This document shows, one piece after another, positions 52,817 to 61,650 of a DNA stretch of 64,000 nt. The translations under genes and the position numbers were made by a program. The notes below the pieces were generated by a model. The model did no database searches and was not told where the DNA came from. It saw nothing but the letters and a program-made list of their open reading frames with translations. Source of the DNA: Erysipelotrichaceae bacterium (lineage in GTDB: Bacteria > Bacillota_I > Bacilli_A > Erysipelotrichales > Erysipelotrichaceae); contig JAFULQ010000026.1 of the NCBI GenBank assembly GCA_017473265.1, positions 62,001 through 126,000 of the forward strand. Reading direction: 5' to 3'. Position 1 is the stretch's first letter; each line of letters begins with the position of its first letter.

Positions 52817-53818
52817 TTATTTCCCCTTCACTACCGTATGAACATGTGTAGGTCCAAAACTTTGTGCTGACTTATATCCATACTTTTCTTCCGTTTCTAA
52901 TACCGCAACATTCACCGCTTTAGCCATAACATGTGAAGCTAATGTACCAACAACATCTGCACAACTCTTCACTTTACCAACCGATACAGCATAAATAGAA
53001 TCCCCATCCATTGATGTATTCACAGGACGAATGGTACGTGCTAAGCCATTACTAGCCATTGCGGCTACTTTATTCATTTCAGCCTTATCTAAATTTGCAT
53101 TGGTAATAATCGCACCAATAGTTGTATTAAAAGAGAACGCAGAAGCTAATTGTAATAGTTTAACTGCTTCTTCTTCACTAGAAAGCATTCCATCTTTTTT
53201 ACGATTCAATAAACCAGCTAATTGTTTATGACTATCCATTTCATACACATCACCAATGGCATTCACAACCACAATAGCACCAACTTGTAAACTACCTACT
53301 TGTAAAGCATAGGTTCCCAAACCAGATTTCATACTACTATCATTGCCATGCAACTTACCAACCGTAGCACCCATACCAGCACCAACATTTCCATGACGAA
53401 CAAGATTCTTTTCACTATCAACACAAGCATCATAGCCCATCTTTTTATCCGGTCTAACTTTTCCATCTACACAAGATAAATCAAAAATACAGCTAGACAC
53501 AACAATTGGTACAATAGCATCACCTACTTTGACACCTTTACCTTTTTCTTCTAAATATTGCATAACTCCACTAGAAGCATCCAAACCAAAAGCACTACCA
53601 CCACTTAAACAAACCGCATGAACCCCATCATTACTCATCATAGGATTCAATAAATTCGTTTCTCTACTAGCTGGTCCGCCACCTCTAACATCTACACCAC
53701 ATATACCCTTTTTATCACATACGATGACTGTACAACCTGTCGCATGCTCTTCATCATGTGCATGTCCAATCTTAACACCTTTAATATCAGAAATTGGTAT
53801 TTCTTTCCACTTTGCCAT
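52817..53818 (-). CDS. P1 family (DmpA/NylC-like) peptidase
   Basis: A 333-residue N-terminal-nucleophile hydrolase that cuts itself into two chains. Typical parts are GHAHDEEHATGCTVIVCD, GVDVRGGGPASRETNLL, LSGGSAFGLDASSG and the autocleavage site N231-T232 in FNTTIGAIITNANL, giving a C-terminal chain starting with the catalytic threonine. The family contains aminopeptidases and amide hydrolases. GGAGG stands seven bases before the ATG. Confidence 0.92.
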   Translation of the reverse strand: MAKWKEIPISDIKGVKIGHAHDEEHATGCTVIVCDKKGICGVDVRGGGPASRETNLLNPMMSNDGVHAVCLSGGSAFGLDASSGVMQYLEEKGKGVKVGDAIVPIVVSSCIFDLSCVDGKVRPDKKMGYDACVDSEKNLVRHGNVGAGMGATVGKLHGNDSSMKSGLGTYALQVGSLQVGAIVVVNAIGDVYEMDSHKQLAGLLNRKKDGMLSSEEEAVKLLQLASAFSFNTTIGAIITNANLDKAEMNKVAAMASNGLARTIRPVNTSMDGDSIYAVSVGKVKSCADVVGTLASHVMAKAVNVAVLETEEKYGYKSAQSFGPTHVHTVVKGK

Positions 53819-53820
53819 AG

Positions 53821-54381
53821 TTATACCTCCACATCTTGTATATTCAATACGCATGACATATTCTCATTATGCGCATTAATCATTTTTTCCATCCAAATCA
53901 TATGATACCAACGATTAAACTTATAGCCACAATTATGAAATTGTCCTACTAAAGTAAAGCCATATTTTTTATGAAATTGCATACTTTGATTTTGTAAATA
54001 TGCATCCTCAATATCTGTATAAGTAATACAAGCACACATATTCGTAAATCCCATCAACTTTAAAATTTCTTCTAACCGTTGATATAATTTTGTACCAATC
54101 CCTTTACCTTTACAATCCTGTTTAAGATAAATTGTAACCTCCACTGTCCAATCATACGCTGCACGAGCCTTAAACGTATTCGCATAGGCATATCCTACAA
54201 TTTCATTATCAATCTCACAAACTAAATATGGATACTTCTTTTGAATACTTTCCAAACGCTTTTCAAATTCTAAAACACTAGGTGTTTCATATTCAAAGGT
54301 AACTGCTGTATTTTCTACATATGGACGATAAATTTCAACTAATGCACTTGCATCTTCTTTTTTAGCCAAACGAATGAACAT
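53821..54381 (-). CDS. GNAT acetyltransferase, phosphinothricin/MnaT-like
   Basis: A 186-residue GNAT with IRLAKKEDASALVEIYRPYVENTAVTFEYETPS, VGYAYANTFKARAAYDWTVEVTIYL and GKGIGTKLYQRLEEIL, the pattern of phosphinothricin and methionine-sulfone acetyltransferases. Natural substrates are L-amino acid analogues. Spacing to its neighbours is 1-2 bases. Confidence 0.88.
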   Translation of the reverse strand: MFIRLAKKEDASALVEIYRPYVENTAVTFEYETPSVLEFEKRLESIQKKYPYLVCEIDNEIVGYAYANTFKARAAYDWTVEVTIYLKQDCKGKGIGTKLYQRLEEILKLMGFTNMCACITYTDIEDAYLQNQSMQFHKKYGFTLVGQFHNCGYKFNRWYHMIWMEKMINAHNENMSCVLNIQDVEV

Positions 54382-54382
54382 A

Positions 54383-54790
54383 CTAAACCTCTTTAATCAT
54401 CTTCACATGTGGACAATACTCATCATAATACACATCACCCACACGTGTATAACCTAAATTCTCATAAAATGACTGTACTCTTTGTTGAGCAGATAATTCA
54501 ATATGTTTACCATTTATGCTTTGAATCTCTTCTTCCAAACTAGCAATTACTAATTTCCCCAATCCTTGATTACGATATGGTTTTAAGACTGCAACCCTAC
54601 CAATAACATAAGAATCACCACTAGGATAAAAACGACCTGTAGCCATCGCTTGATCATCATATATCACAACAAATGTACTAATCGCATCAAGATCATCAAA
54701 TTCATTCTCAAAGCCCTGTTCTTTCATAAACACCTCTTCTCGAATATGTTTAACATCCTCTTGTAAATGATTATATACGACCACTTTCAT
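54383..54790 (-). CDS. GNAT acetyltransferase, ElaA-like
   Basis: A 135-residue GNAT of ElaA type: IREEVFMKEQGFENEFDDLD, ATGRFYPSGDSYVIGRVAVLKPYRNQGLGKLVI and QQRVQSFYENLGY. GGGAG stands before the ATG at 54788-54790, and the start overlaps the Ogt gene by 20 bases. Target unknown. Confidence 0.88.
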   Translation of the reverse strand: MKVVVYNHLQEDVKHIREEVFMKEQGFENEFDDLDAISTFVVIYDDQAMATGRFYPSGDSYVIGRVAVLKPYRNQGLGKLVIASLEEEIQSINGKHIELSAQQRVQSFYENLGYTRVGDVYYDEYCPHVKMIKEV

Positions 54791-55253
54791 AATACACTCC
54801 CTCATGTTCTAATAAAAATACTTTATTTTCTATACCACCACTAAAACCACCGAGATTGTTATATCCCACAACTCTATGACATGGAATAATAATACCTATT
54901 GGATTCTTACCTATTGCTGTACCTACTGCTTGGCATGACATGGTAGCACTGATTTTTCGTGCAATATCTTTATAAGTAACTACTTTTCCATAAGGGATTT
55001 CTAATAATAAATTCCACACTTGCTTTTGAAAAGCTGTGCCTTCTAAACGAATTGATAACGAATGTGCATTCATTGGATCTCCTAAAAAATAGGAATCCAA
55101 CCATTTCTTTGCATCAACAAACACTTCTAAATCATCACATGTTTGCATATACTCTTTTATACGATTTGGAAAATATAGTCCACATAAACTAGAACCATCA
55201 CTAACTAATAGTAACGTTCCTATTATAGAATCATATTTAGTTTGATAGTACAT
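54771..55253 (-). CDS. ogt: methylated-DNA--protein-cysteine methyltransferase
   Basis: Suicide repair protein that moves methyl groups from O6-methylguanine to its own cysteine. The 160 residues include WNLLEIPYGKVVTYKDIARKI (helix-turn-helix) and the acceptor motif IIPCHRVVGYNNLGGFSGG. Head of the nine-gene run ending at 49784. Confidence 0.94.
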   Translation of the reverse strand: MYYQTKYDSIIGTLLLVSDGSSLCGLYFPNRIKEYMQTCDDLEVFVDAKKWLDSYFLGDPMNAHSLSIRLEGTAFQKQVWNLLLEIPYGKVVTYKDIARKISATMSCQAVGTAIGKNPIGIIIPCHRVVGYNNLGGFSGGIENKVFLLEHEGVYYESGRI

Positions 55254-55281
55254 ATATACACCTTCTTATGTATTATTCTAA

Positions 55282-55306
55282 CAAAAAAGTGTAACAACAG
55301 TTACAC
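55282..55306 (-). terminator. terminator after membrane protein gene
   Basis: On the minus strand GTGTAAC-tgtt-GTTACAC is followed by TTTTTT. The stop codon (55301-55303) overlaps the first arm. Confidence 0.9.
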
Positions 55307-55831
55307 ATTTTCAAAGATTACTTCAACTTTTTTCTTCTTTTTAAATTTCTTACTTACATACAAAATAATTACAAAATAGATAATTAGAAATACTCCCAAT
55401 AAGGCTTCTTCTAAAATACGATCCGCATCTTGAATATCAATATAGATTAAACCAGAACCAATACCCATACCTAATAAAGATGCCCATGGTTTATTCTTCA
55501 ACAATAACCAACCAATCAAAACCAATAAAACAAATCCTAAAATGAACATGACAGGATACTTCATCCATCCACCAAACAAGCCCAAAAAAGCCCATATAGC
55601 CGAAGGAACAAACGATACAATCCGTTTAATTATTGCTCTACGTTTGATACGAGATTGTTCACTAGAATCCACAAAATCATCCGTAAAATCTTCTACAATT
55701 ACTTCTTCCACCACTGGCACTACTTGTTGTGTTTGCGTAAACAAATCTTGTTCTTCTTGCATCGTATTTGGCATATACAAATTCCATGCACACATAAGTA
55801 CAGCAGCTAACTTTTTAAAGCCCTTTTTCAT
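55301..55831 (-). CDS. membrane protein of unknown function
   Basis: A 176-residue protein with an N-terminal signal-like segment, an acidic stretch (VVEEVIVEDFTDDFVD), a basic stretch RIKRRAIIKR and three hydrophobic segments (about residues 75-110 and 142-160), ending KKFKKKKK. I do not recognise a family. The start is uncertain between ATG 55829-55831 and one two codons earlier; the ribosome site is weak. It stands between the GNAT genes with its own terminator. Confidence 0.65.
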   Translation of the reverse strand: MKKGFKKLAAVLMCAWNLYMPNTMQEEQDLFTQTQQVVPVVEEVIVEDFTDDFVDSSEQSRIKRRAIIKRIVSFVPSAIWAFLGLFGGWMKYPVMFILGFVLLVLIGWLLLKNKPWASLLGMGIGSGLIYIDIQDADRILEEALLGVFLIIYFVIILYVSKKFKKKKKVEVIFENV

Positions 55832-55887
55832 ATCCATCACACTCTTTAATTCTTACAATTCCTATATATACCACTTTTTAAAATTAA

Positions 55888-56331
55888 TCAATAGGTATGT
55901 ATATACATTCGACTTGTTCCACCACTATCTTCTATTACATCACAATAATATTGCCATCCATAACGTTCATAAAAAGAAGTATGATCTGTAAGCAAATACA
56001 AAGTATCAATACCTTTATCATGCATTTGGCCACAAACATGATTTAACAATTTCCCTGCAATCCCTTGATTACGCATATCTTCTTCTACATAAACTGCACA
56101 TACATTCGGTGTTAAATCCTTACGCATATGAAAATCATTAGCAATAACACCCAATCCACCAACTATTCTTTCATTATCAAGCATTACATACCATTGTGGA
56201 ACACTATTTCCAAGTAAACATTCCTTCATACTTTCTTGATACGCTTCTAATGGAATACCCCACTTTTTTGAAAACCATACAGCCATTTCATCTAATAATT
56301 CTGGATAATCATATACACTTACAATTCGCAT
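55888..56331 (-). CDS. GNAT N-acetyltransferase
   Basis: A 147-residue GNAT: VCAVYVEEDMRNQGIAGKLLNHVCG (acetyl-CoA loop) and FYERYGWQYYCDV. The N-terminal half with LLDEMAVWFSKKWGIP is common in uncharacterised GNATs of Firmicutes. GAGGGA lies before the ATG. It overlaps the next acetyltransferase by 13 bases. Confidence 0.88.
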   Translation of the reverse strand: MRIVSVYDYPELLDEMAVWFSKKWGIPLEAYQESMKECLLGNSVPQWYVMLDNERIVGGLGVIANDFHMRKDLTPNVCAVYVEEDMRNQGIAGKLLNHVCGQMHDKGIDTLYLLTDHTSFYERYGWQYYCDVIEDSGGTSRMYIHTY

Positions 56332-56768
56332 AATTCCCTCTTTAATTTCACTAAATATTCAATCGTATCTTCTTCAAACTTCTTCTCATCACTAACAATA
56401 AATCTATGTCGTTTATAAAAACGAATGGCATTCTCATTCTTTTCTAATGCCCATAAATATTGAATTTGATGTTTATCAATAGCGTATTCCACTAATTGAG
56501 AACCAATCCCTTCATTTTGAAAAAAACTATCTACATACAAAGTAACTAATTCTTTCCCATCAATTTCCATAACACCTTTAATCACACCATCGTCATAAAC
56601 ATAAAAATGATAATAACTATCCAACAATTCACTAGCGATATTCATAACATTTAATTCTTTAAATGCATATTGCACATCCTGAAAAATCGGAAAGAAATTC
56701 AATCTTTTATTAAAAACTAATATTTCCGCAATTCTACCAACATCTTCTATCCTTGCTTTTCTAATCAT
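56319..56768 (-). CDS. GNAT N-acetyltransferase
   Basis: A 149-residue GNAT starting MIRKARIEDVGRIAEIL, with VTLYVDSFFQNEGIGSQLVEYAI (acetyl-CoA loop) and ENAIRFYKRHRF. ATG 56766-56768 has GGGGAG five bases upstream. It overlaps its neighbours on both sides, so the three genes 55888-57243 are one unit. Substrate unknown. Confidence 0.9.
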   Translation of the reverse strand: MIRKARIEDVGRIAEILVFNKRLNFFPIFQDVQYAFKELNVMNIASELLDSYYHFYVYDDGVIKGVMEIDGKELVTLYVDSFFQNEGIGSQLVEYAIDKHQIQYLWALEKNENAIRFYKRHRFIVSDEKKFEEDTIEYLVKLKRELCEL

Positions 56769-57243
56769 GTGTACTCCCCTTTGCGAAAGCTTGTAATGTA
56801 TCTCCACTTAAACGATACACACTCCAACCATTCATAACTCTAGCACCCAAGCTTTTATAGAAATCAATACTTGGCGTATTCCAATCCAAACAAGACCACT
56901 CCAAACGTCCTAAATCTTCTTCCACACAAATTTGTGCTAATTTCTTTAATAAGCCTTTGCCATATCCTTTACCACGATACTTTTCTAACACAAACAAGTC
57001 TTCTAAATAAATACCTGCTTTGCCTAAAAAGGTAGAAAAATTATAGAAATATAAAGCAAATCCTACTTCTTGATTATTCTCTAATACAAAAAGCACTCTA
57101 GCTACTTTCTTAACAAATAACCAATCATAAAGCAACTGTTCATTAGCTACCACTTCATCTAACATCTTTTCATAAATAGCTAACTGCTTAATAAAAGATA
57201 AAATTAATGTTACATCTTTTTCATTTGCATAACGAAATTTCAT
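56761..57243 (-). CDS. GNAT N-acetyltransferase (diamine acetyltransferase-like)
   Basis: A 160-residue GNAT starting MKFRYANEKDVTLILSFIKQLAIYEKMLDEVVANEQLL. The middle IYLEDLFVLEKYRGKGYGKGLLKKLA and LEWSCLDWNTPSIDFYKSLGA match the spermidine/thialysine (SSAT-like) acetyltransferase group. Those enzymes modify polyamines or lysine analogues, so that is a reasonable guess. The ribosome site (GGTGAT) is weak. Head of the three-GNAT unit. Confidence 0.88.
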   Translation of the reverse strand: MKFRYANEKDVTLILSFIKQLAIYEKMLDEVVANEQLLYDWLFVKKVARVLFVLENNQEVGFALYFYNFSTFLGKAGIYLEDLFVLEKYRGKGYGKGLLKKLAQICVEEDLGRLEWSCLDWNTPSIDFYKSLGARVMNGWSVYRLSGDTLQAFAKGSTHD

Positions 57244-57271
57244 ACTATCACCAGGTATAGAATACCACGAT

Positions 57272-57303
57272 AAAAGAAAAAAACGAAGTCTTGGACTTCG
57301 TTT
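57272..57303 (-). terminator. terminator after the second phosphofructokinase gene
   Basis: On the minus strand AAACGAAGTC-caa-GACTTCGTTT is followed by TTTT. The stop codon overlaps the first arm. It lies within the start of the longer GNAT frame but before the chosen GNAT start. Confidence 0.92.
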
Positions 57304-58963
57304 ACTCTTCATGTTCTAATTGTAAAGTCATTGTCGTACAATCACACAATGCACTAGGACCAAAATACTGAATAGCTCCAGGATACCTATAACAAGTTTC
57401 CACTGCCCACTTATCTCTATTCGCTAAAAATAATTGATATGGTTTGGCTTGCATATCTAAATACGCTTTACAAATAACCGGTTTTTCTTCTCCATGACGA
57501 TGTTCCATATTCATCATCTTCGTAATTGGCATACCACCAGCTACCCACTCTTCTACTGGTTTTGCTAAATTAGATATCTTAGATAAATATCCAGTATAAC
57601 CGTATTGAATTAACATAAAGGCATTATATCCCAATGAATAACAATAATTCGTATCAAAATTAGACGGAAATGCACAACGACCTTCATATCCTAAATAATG
57701 ATGTAATGGATTAAATTTACCAACATACGTGCCAGCTTCTTTACGCTTTTGTAATTCAATACCAACAAAAGAAGAAATCAATTTCTCCGTCTCAATAAAT
57801 GCAATTTGCACATTACCATGCGGATCTCTTTCTAAACACAATTGTTGTTGAATGGATTGAGGCATTAATGTAAATACCGCTTTAGACGCATTCGATAATC
57901 CACCATAAATATAATCATATTTACTAGACCAATTAGGTAATGCATTAAATACATCAATTTTCTTACCAGCAAGCAAATCATTGATTTCTTGGACCAAAAT
58001 ACCAATATCAGGAATGGCTTCAATTAAGCCCTCAGGAATCACAACCATGCCAAAATTCATACCCAAAGCTGCACGCTTTTCAATCGAATCCGCAATCACA
58101 TTACAAACATCAAATAATGATAATTTCTTTTCTATAACTTCTTCCGTAATAACTGTCACATTCGGATGCGTTTGTAAAGCAATTTCTAACACTACAAATG
58201 AAGCACTACGCCCCATTACTTTCGCAAAATGCCAGTACTTCTTAGCAGAATTCGCATCGCGTTCAATATTGCCTACAATTTCAGAATACGTTTTCGTCGC
58301 TGTATCATGACCAAAAGAAATCTCAATATCTTCATTCTTCAAATCACCATCAATCGTCTTAGGACAACCAATGACTTGAATACCACAATTATGCTCCACA
58401 AAATATTCTGCTAATACTGCCGCATTGGTATTGGAATCGTCACCACCAATAATGACGATGGCCGTAATATCATGTTTCTTACAAACGGTAGCCACAATTT
58501 CAAATTGCTCTTCCGATTCCAATTTTGTACGACCCGAACCAATCATATCAAAACCACCAGTGTTACGATATGCATCAATGTAAGCATCATCAAAGATAAT
58601 ATAATCATCATTTAATAACCCACTTGGTCCACCTTTAAAACCATACAATACATTTTCAGAATTCGTTTGTTTTAAAGCATCATACAATCCACAAATCACA
58701 TTATGTCCACCAGGAGCATTACCACCAGATAAAATAACTCCTATTACATGTTTCCTATTTTCAGAAGTATTCTTACCTAATTGAAAAGTAATTTCCTTTT
58801 TACCATAGGTATTGGGAAACAAAGATTGGATTTTATCTTGATCCGCAACACTTTGCGTAACGTTTCCTTCGTTTACACAAATATGTGCAACCCCACCTCT
58901 TAACATCGTAGGAAGCTTTGGTTTATATGCATAACGAATCTTTTGTAGTGATGAAATATTCAT
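57302..58963 (-). CDS. pfp: diphosphate--fructose-6-phosphate phosphotransferase, copy 2
   Basis: Reversible glycolytic enzyme using PPi in place of ATP. The 553 residues have the PPi-type nucleotide site [10 protein letters not shown] (171-180, D176 where ATP enzymes have G), [10 protein letters not shown] (201-210), and MGRSASFVVLE. By hand count it is about 80% identical to the neighbouring copy over the first 210 residues, so it is a tandem duplicate; all visible active-site motifs are kept. A terminator lies between the two. Ribosome site AGGAGA before ATG 58961-58963. Confidence 0.93.
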   Translation of the reverse strand: MNISSLQKIRYAYKPKLPTMLRGGVAHICVNEGNVTQSVADQDKIQSLFPNTYGKKEITFQLGKNTSENRKHVIGVILSGGNAPGGHNVICGLYDALKQTNSENVLYGFKGGPSGLLNDDYIIFDDAYIDAYRNTGGFDMIGSGRTKLESEEQFEIVATVCKKHDITAIVIIGGDDSNTNAAVLAEYFVEHNCGIQVIGCPKTIDGDLKNEDIEISFGHDTATKTYSEIVGNIERDANSAKKYWHFAKVMGRSASFVVLEIALQTHPNVTVITEEVIEKKLSLFDVCNVIADSIEKRAALGMNFGMVVIPEGLIEAIPDIGILVQEINDLLAGKKIDVFNALPNWSSKYDYIYGGLSNASKAVFTLMPQSIQQQLCLERDPHGNVQIAFIETEKLISSFVGIELQKRKEAGTYVGKFNPLHHYLGYEGRCAFPSNFDTNYCYSLGYNAFMLIQYGYTGYLSKISNLAKPVEEWVAGGMPITKMMNMEHRHGEEKPVICKAYLDMQAKPYQLFLANRDKWAVETCYRYPGAIQYFGPSALCDCTTMTLQLEHEE

Positions 58964-58975
58964 AGCTATTCTCCT

Positions 58976-59010
58976 TTGTAAAAAAGTCCAATGAAAATTC
59001 ATTGGACTTT
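58976..59010 (-). terminator. terminator between the two phosphofructokinase genes
   Basis: On the minus strand AAAGTCCAATGAA and TTCATTGGACTTT form a 13-bp stem with a very small loop, followed by TTT. Copy 1 is thus ended before copy 2, which may depend on read-through or its own weak promoter. Confidence 0.85.
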
Positions 59011-59019
59011 ATGTAAATA

Positions 59020-60681
59020 CTACTTAGCTTGTTCTAATGCAAGAGTAACTGTTGTAATATCGCAAACTTCAGCTGGTCCATAGTATTGAATAGCACCTGG
59101 ATATACATAAGCAGTTTCAACAGCCCAAGTTTCTCTTCTTTCTTCGAAGTATTTGAATGGAGCACCATCAAGTTCAACTAATGCTTTCTTGATTACTGGT
59201 TTATCTTCACCATGACGACGTTCAATGTTCATCATCTTAGTAATTGGCATACCACCAGCTACCCATTCAGTAGCAGGTTTAGAAAGGTTAGAAATCTTAG
59301 ATAAGTAACCATTATAACCATATTGGATTAACATAAATGCGTTATATCCTAAAGAATAACAGTAGTCAGCATCAAAGTTAGATGGGAACGCACAACGTCC
59401 TTCATAACCTAAGAAGTGATGTAATGGGTTGAATTTACCTGTATATGTTCCAGCAGCTTTTCTTTCAGCTAATTTAGCAGCAACTAATGCTGAGAATAAT
59501 TTTTCAGATTCAATTAATGAAACTTGTACGTTACCATGAGGGTCACGTTCTAAGAATAATTGTTGTTGAATTGATTGAGGTAAAATAGCAAATACTGCCA
59601 TAGATTCAACTGTTAAACCTTTTTCAATAAATGCATATTTATCTTCCCAAGTTGGTAATGCATTGAATGCATCAGCTTTAGCACCAGCTAATAATTCATT
59701 GATTTCATGAATTAATACAGAGAATTCAGGAACGAATTCAACTACACCTTCAGGAATAATAGCTACACCAAAGTTCATACCATTACTAGCACGATTCGCT
59801 ACAGAATCAGCGATATAATCAGCTAATTGAGATAATGACATCTTCTTAGCAGCAACTTCTTCAGAAATTAAACATACGTTTGGTTGAGTTTTTAAAGCAC
59901 ATTCTAAAGCAACGTGAGAAGCACTACGTCCCATTACTTTAACAAAGTGCCAGTATTTCTTAGCAGAGTTAGCATCTCTTTCAATGTTACCGATAATTTC
60001 AGCATAAGTTTTTGTTGCTGTATCGAAACCAAATGAACATTCGATATCTTCATTCTTTAAGTCACCATCAATAGTTTTTGGACATCCGATAACTTGTACA
60101 CCTGTATTGTTAGCCGCAAAATATTCAGCTAATACAGCCGCATTAGTATTAGAGTCATCACCACCGATAATAACGATAGCTGTAATACCATGTTTTTTAC
60201 AAACTTCCGCAACTACTGCGAATTGTTCAGTTGTTTCTAATTTTGTTCTACCAGAACCGATGATATCAAATCCACCTGTATTTCTATAAGCGTTGATATA
60301 TTCATCATCAAAAATTAAGTAGTCATCGTTAATTAAACCGATAGGACCATTTTTGAAACCATATAATACGTTTTCAGGATTTGTTGCTTTTAATGCATCA
60401 TATAATCCACAAATAACGTTATGTCCACCAGGAGCTTGTCCACCAGAAAGAATAACACCTACAACTTGTTTTTTAGCTTCAGATGTATTTTCTCCGTTTT
60501 GGAAAGTAATTTCCTTTTTACCATAAGTATTTGGGAATAAAGCTTTAACTTTTTCTTGATCCGCTACAGAATGAGTTTCTTCTCCTTCTTTTACACAAAT
60601 GTTAGCGATACCGCCTCTTAACATTGTAGGTAATTTTGGAGCGTATTCATAACGAGCAGTTTGTAATGATGAAATTTTCAT
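59020..60681 (-). CDS. pfp: diphosphate--fructose-6-phosphate phosphotransferase, copy 1
   Basis: PPi-dependent phosphofructokinase of the long (beta-subunit-like) type, 553 residues. Motifs: [12 protein letters not shown] (78-89), [10 protein letters not shown] (171-180), [10 protein letters not shown] (201-210), [11 protein letters not shown] and the C-terminal long domain with [23 protein letters not shown]. It has a good promoter (60716-60744) and GGAGAT before the ATG, so it is probably the main expressed copy. Confidence 0.95.
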   Translation of the reverse strand: MKISSLQTARYEYAPKLPTMLRGGIANICVKEGEETHSVADQEKVKALFPNTYGKKEITFQNGENTSEAKKQVVGVILSGGQAPGGHNVICGLYDALKATNPENVLYGFKNGPIGLINDDYLIFDDEYINAYRNTGGFDIIGSGRTKLETTEQFAVVAEVCKKHGITAIVIIGGDDSNTNAAVLAEYFAANNTGVQVIGCPKTIDGDLKNEDIECSFGFDTATKTYAEIIGNIERDANSAKKYWHFVKVMGRSASHVALECALKTQPNVCLISEEVAAKKMSLSQLADYIADSVANRASNGMNFGVAIIPEGVVEFVPEFSVLIHEINELLAGAKADAFNALPTWEDKYAFIEKGLTVESMAVFAILPQSIQQQLFLERDPHGNVQVSLIESEKLFSALVAAKLAERKAAGTYTGKFNPLHHFLGYEGRCAFPSNFDADYCYSLGYNAFMLIQYGYNGYLSKISNLSKPATEWVAGGMPITKMMNIERRHGEDKPVIKKALVELDGAPFKYFEERRETWAVETAYVYPGAIQYYGPAEVCDITTVTLALEQAK

Positions 60682-60715
60682 AATCTATCTCCTTTTCATA
60701 TTTACATACACTTAA

Positions 60716-60744
60716 ATTTTAAGATATTTACAACAAAATGTAAA
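60716..60744 (-). promoter_or_regulatory. sigma-A promoter of phosphofructokinase copy 1
   Basis: On the minus strand: -35 TTTACA (60739-60744), 17-base spacer, -10 TAAAAT (60716-60721). It is in the 162-base gap between divergent genes. Confidence 0.65.
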
Positions 60745-60843
60745 CCATTTTACGTTCTTATAATTGAAATATTTCTATCATAAACAACTGTATCATTTCT
60801 TAAATTATGATATAGTTTTAGTATTAGAATTCGAGGTGTCTTT

Positions 60844-61617
60844 ATGAACAAAAAATACTTTTTCTTTGATATTGATGGCACATTAACCGAACGTGTTTCT
60901 AGAAAAATTGTTCCATCCGCTCAACAAGCCTTAAATGAACTACAAGAAAACGGTCATTTTGTCGCAATCGCAACAGGAAGAGCCCATTATAAAGCTAGAG
61001 CCTTTATGGAAGAAGTTGGTTTACACAATATGGTGTGTTGTGGAGGCGCTGCATTAGTATTCAATGATGAACTAATTGTAAATACCCCTTTAGAACTAGA
61101 TAAAGCCATTGCCATTTGTAATCAAGCTGAACAATTAGGATATGGAATATTATTACAATTAACTGACTCCATTGATGTTTATGCGAAAAATGATTTATTT
61201 ATCCAACAAGTAGGAGAACGAAAAGAACCAACTAATTATATCTTCGATTCTTCATTAGATTATAATTCGCTAACAAACATCTTTAAAATCTATATATCTA
61301 TTCCAAAAGAAGATGAAGAAAAATTAACTTTAAAAGACACATTAGGAAATCTACGTTTCGTTGAAGACTATTTAATGTTTCAATACGATGCGAAAAATAT
61401 AGGAATTGAAAACATGATGAACCACCTTCAAGCCAACATCGAAAACGTAGTTGTATTTGGAGACGACTATAACGACTTAATCATGTTTGATGAAAGATGG
61501 ACATCCATTGCTATGGGAAATGGTTGTGATGCACTAAAAGAAAAGGCAACATATGTAACAGATACAAATATTAATGATGGCATTTATAAAGCTTGTAAAA
61601 AATTTAATTGGGTTTAA
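60844..61617 (+). CDS. Cof-type HAD phosphatase
   Basis: A 257-residue HAD-IIB phosphatase: FFDIDGTLTERV (motif I), IATGRAHY (II), and VVFGDDYNDLIMFDERWTSIAMGNG (IV). It is divergent from the phosphofructokinase pair, and sugar phosphates would be plausible substrates, though unproven. GAGGTG stands six bases before the ATG. Second of only two plus-strand genes. Confidence 0.93.
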   Translation: MNKKYFFFDIDGTLTERVSRKIVPSAQQALNELQENGHFVAIATGRAHYKARAFMEEVGLHNMVCCGGAALVFNDELIVNTPLELDKAIAICNQAEQLGYGILLQLTDSIDVYAKNDLFIQQVGERKEPTNYIFDSSLDYNSLTNIFKIYISIPKEDEEKLTLKDTLGNLRFVEDYLMFQYDAKNIGIENMMNHLQANIENVVVFGDDYNDLIMFDERWTSIAMGNGCDALKEKATYVTDTNINDGIYKACKKFNWV

Positions 61618-61650
61618 AAAAGGCACATTCTATTGAATGTGTCTTTAATT
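61615..61650. terminator. bidirectional terminator
   Basis: GGCACATTC-tatt-GAATGTGTC has a run of A before and T after on the plus strand, so it can end both the Cof gene (+) and the XRE gene (-). The XRE stop codon touches the stem. Confidence 0.85.

Noticed and set aside
55542-55991. 149-residue frame on the plus strand
   Set aside because: Runs across the antisense of two genes and a gap; low-complexity Ser/Thr/His composition and no ribosome site.
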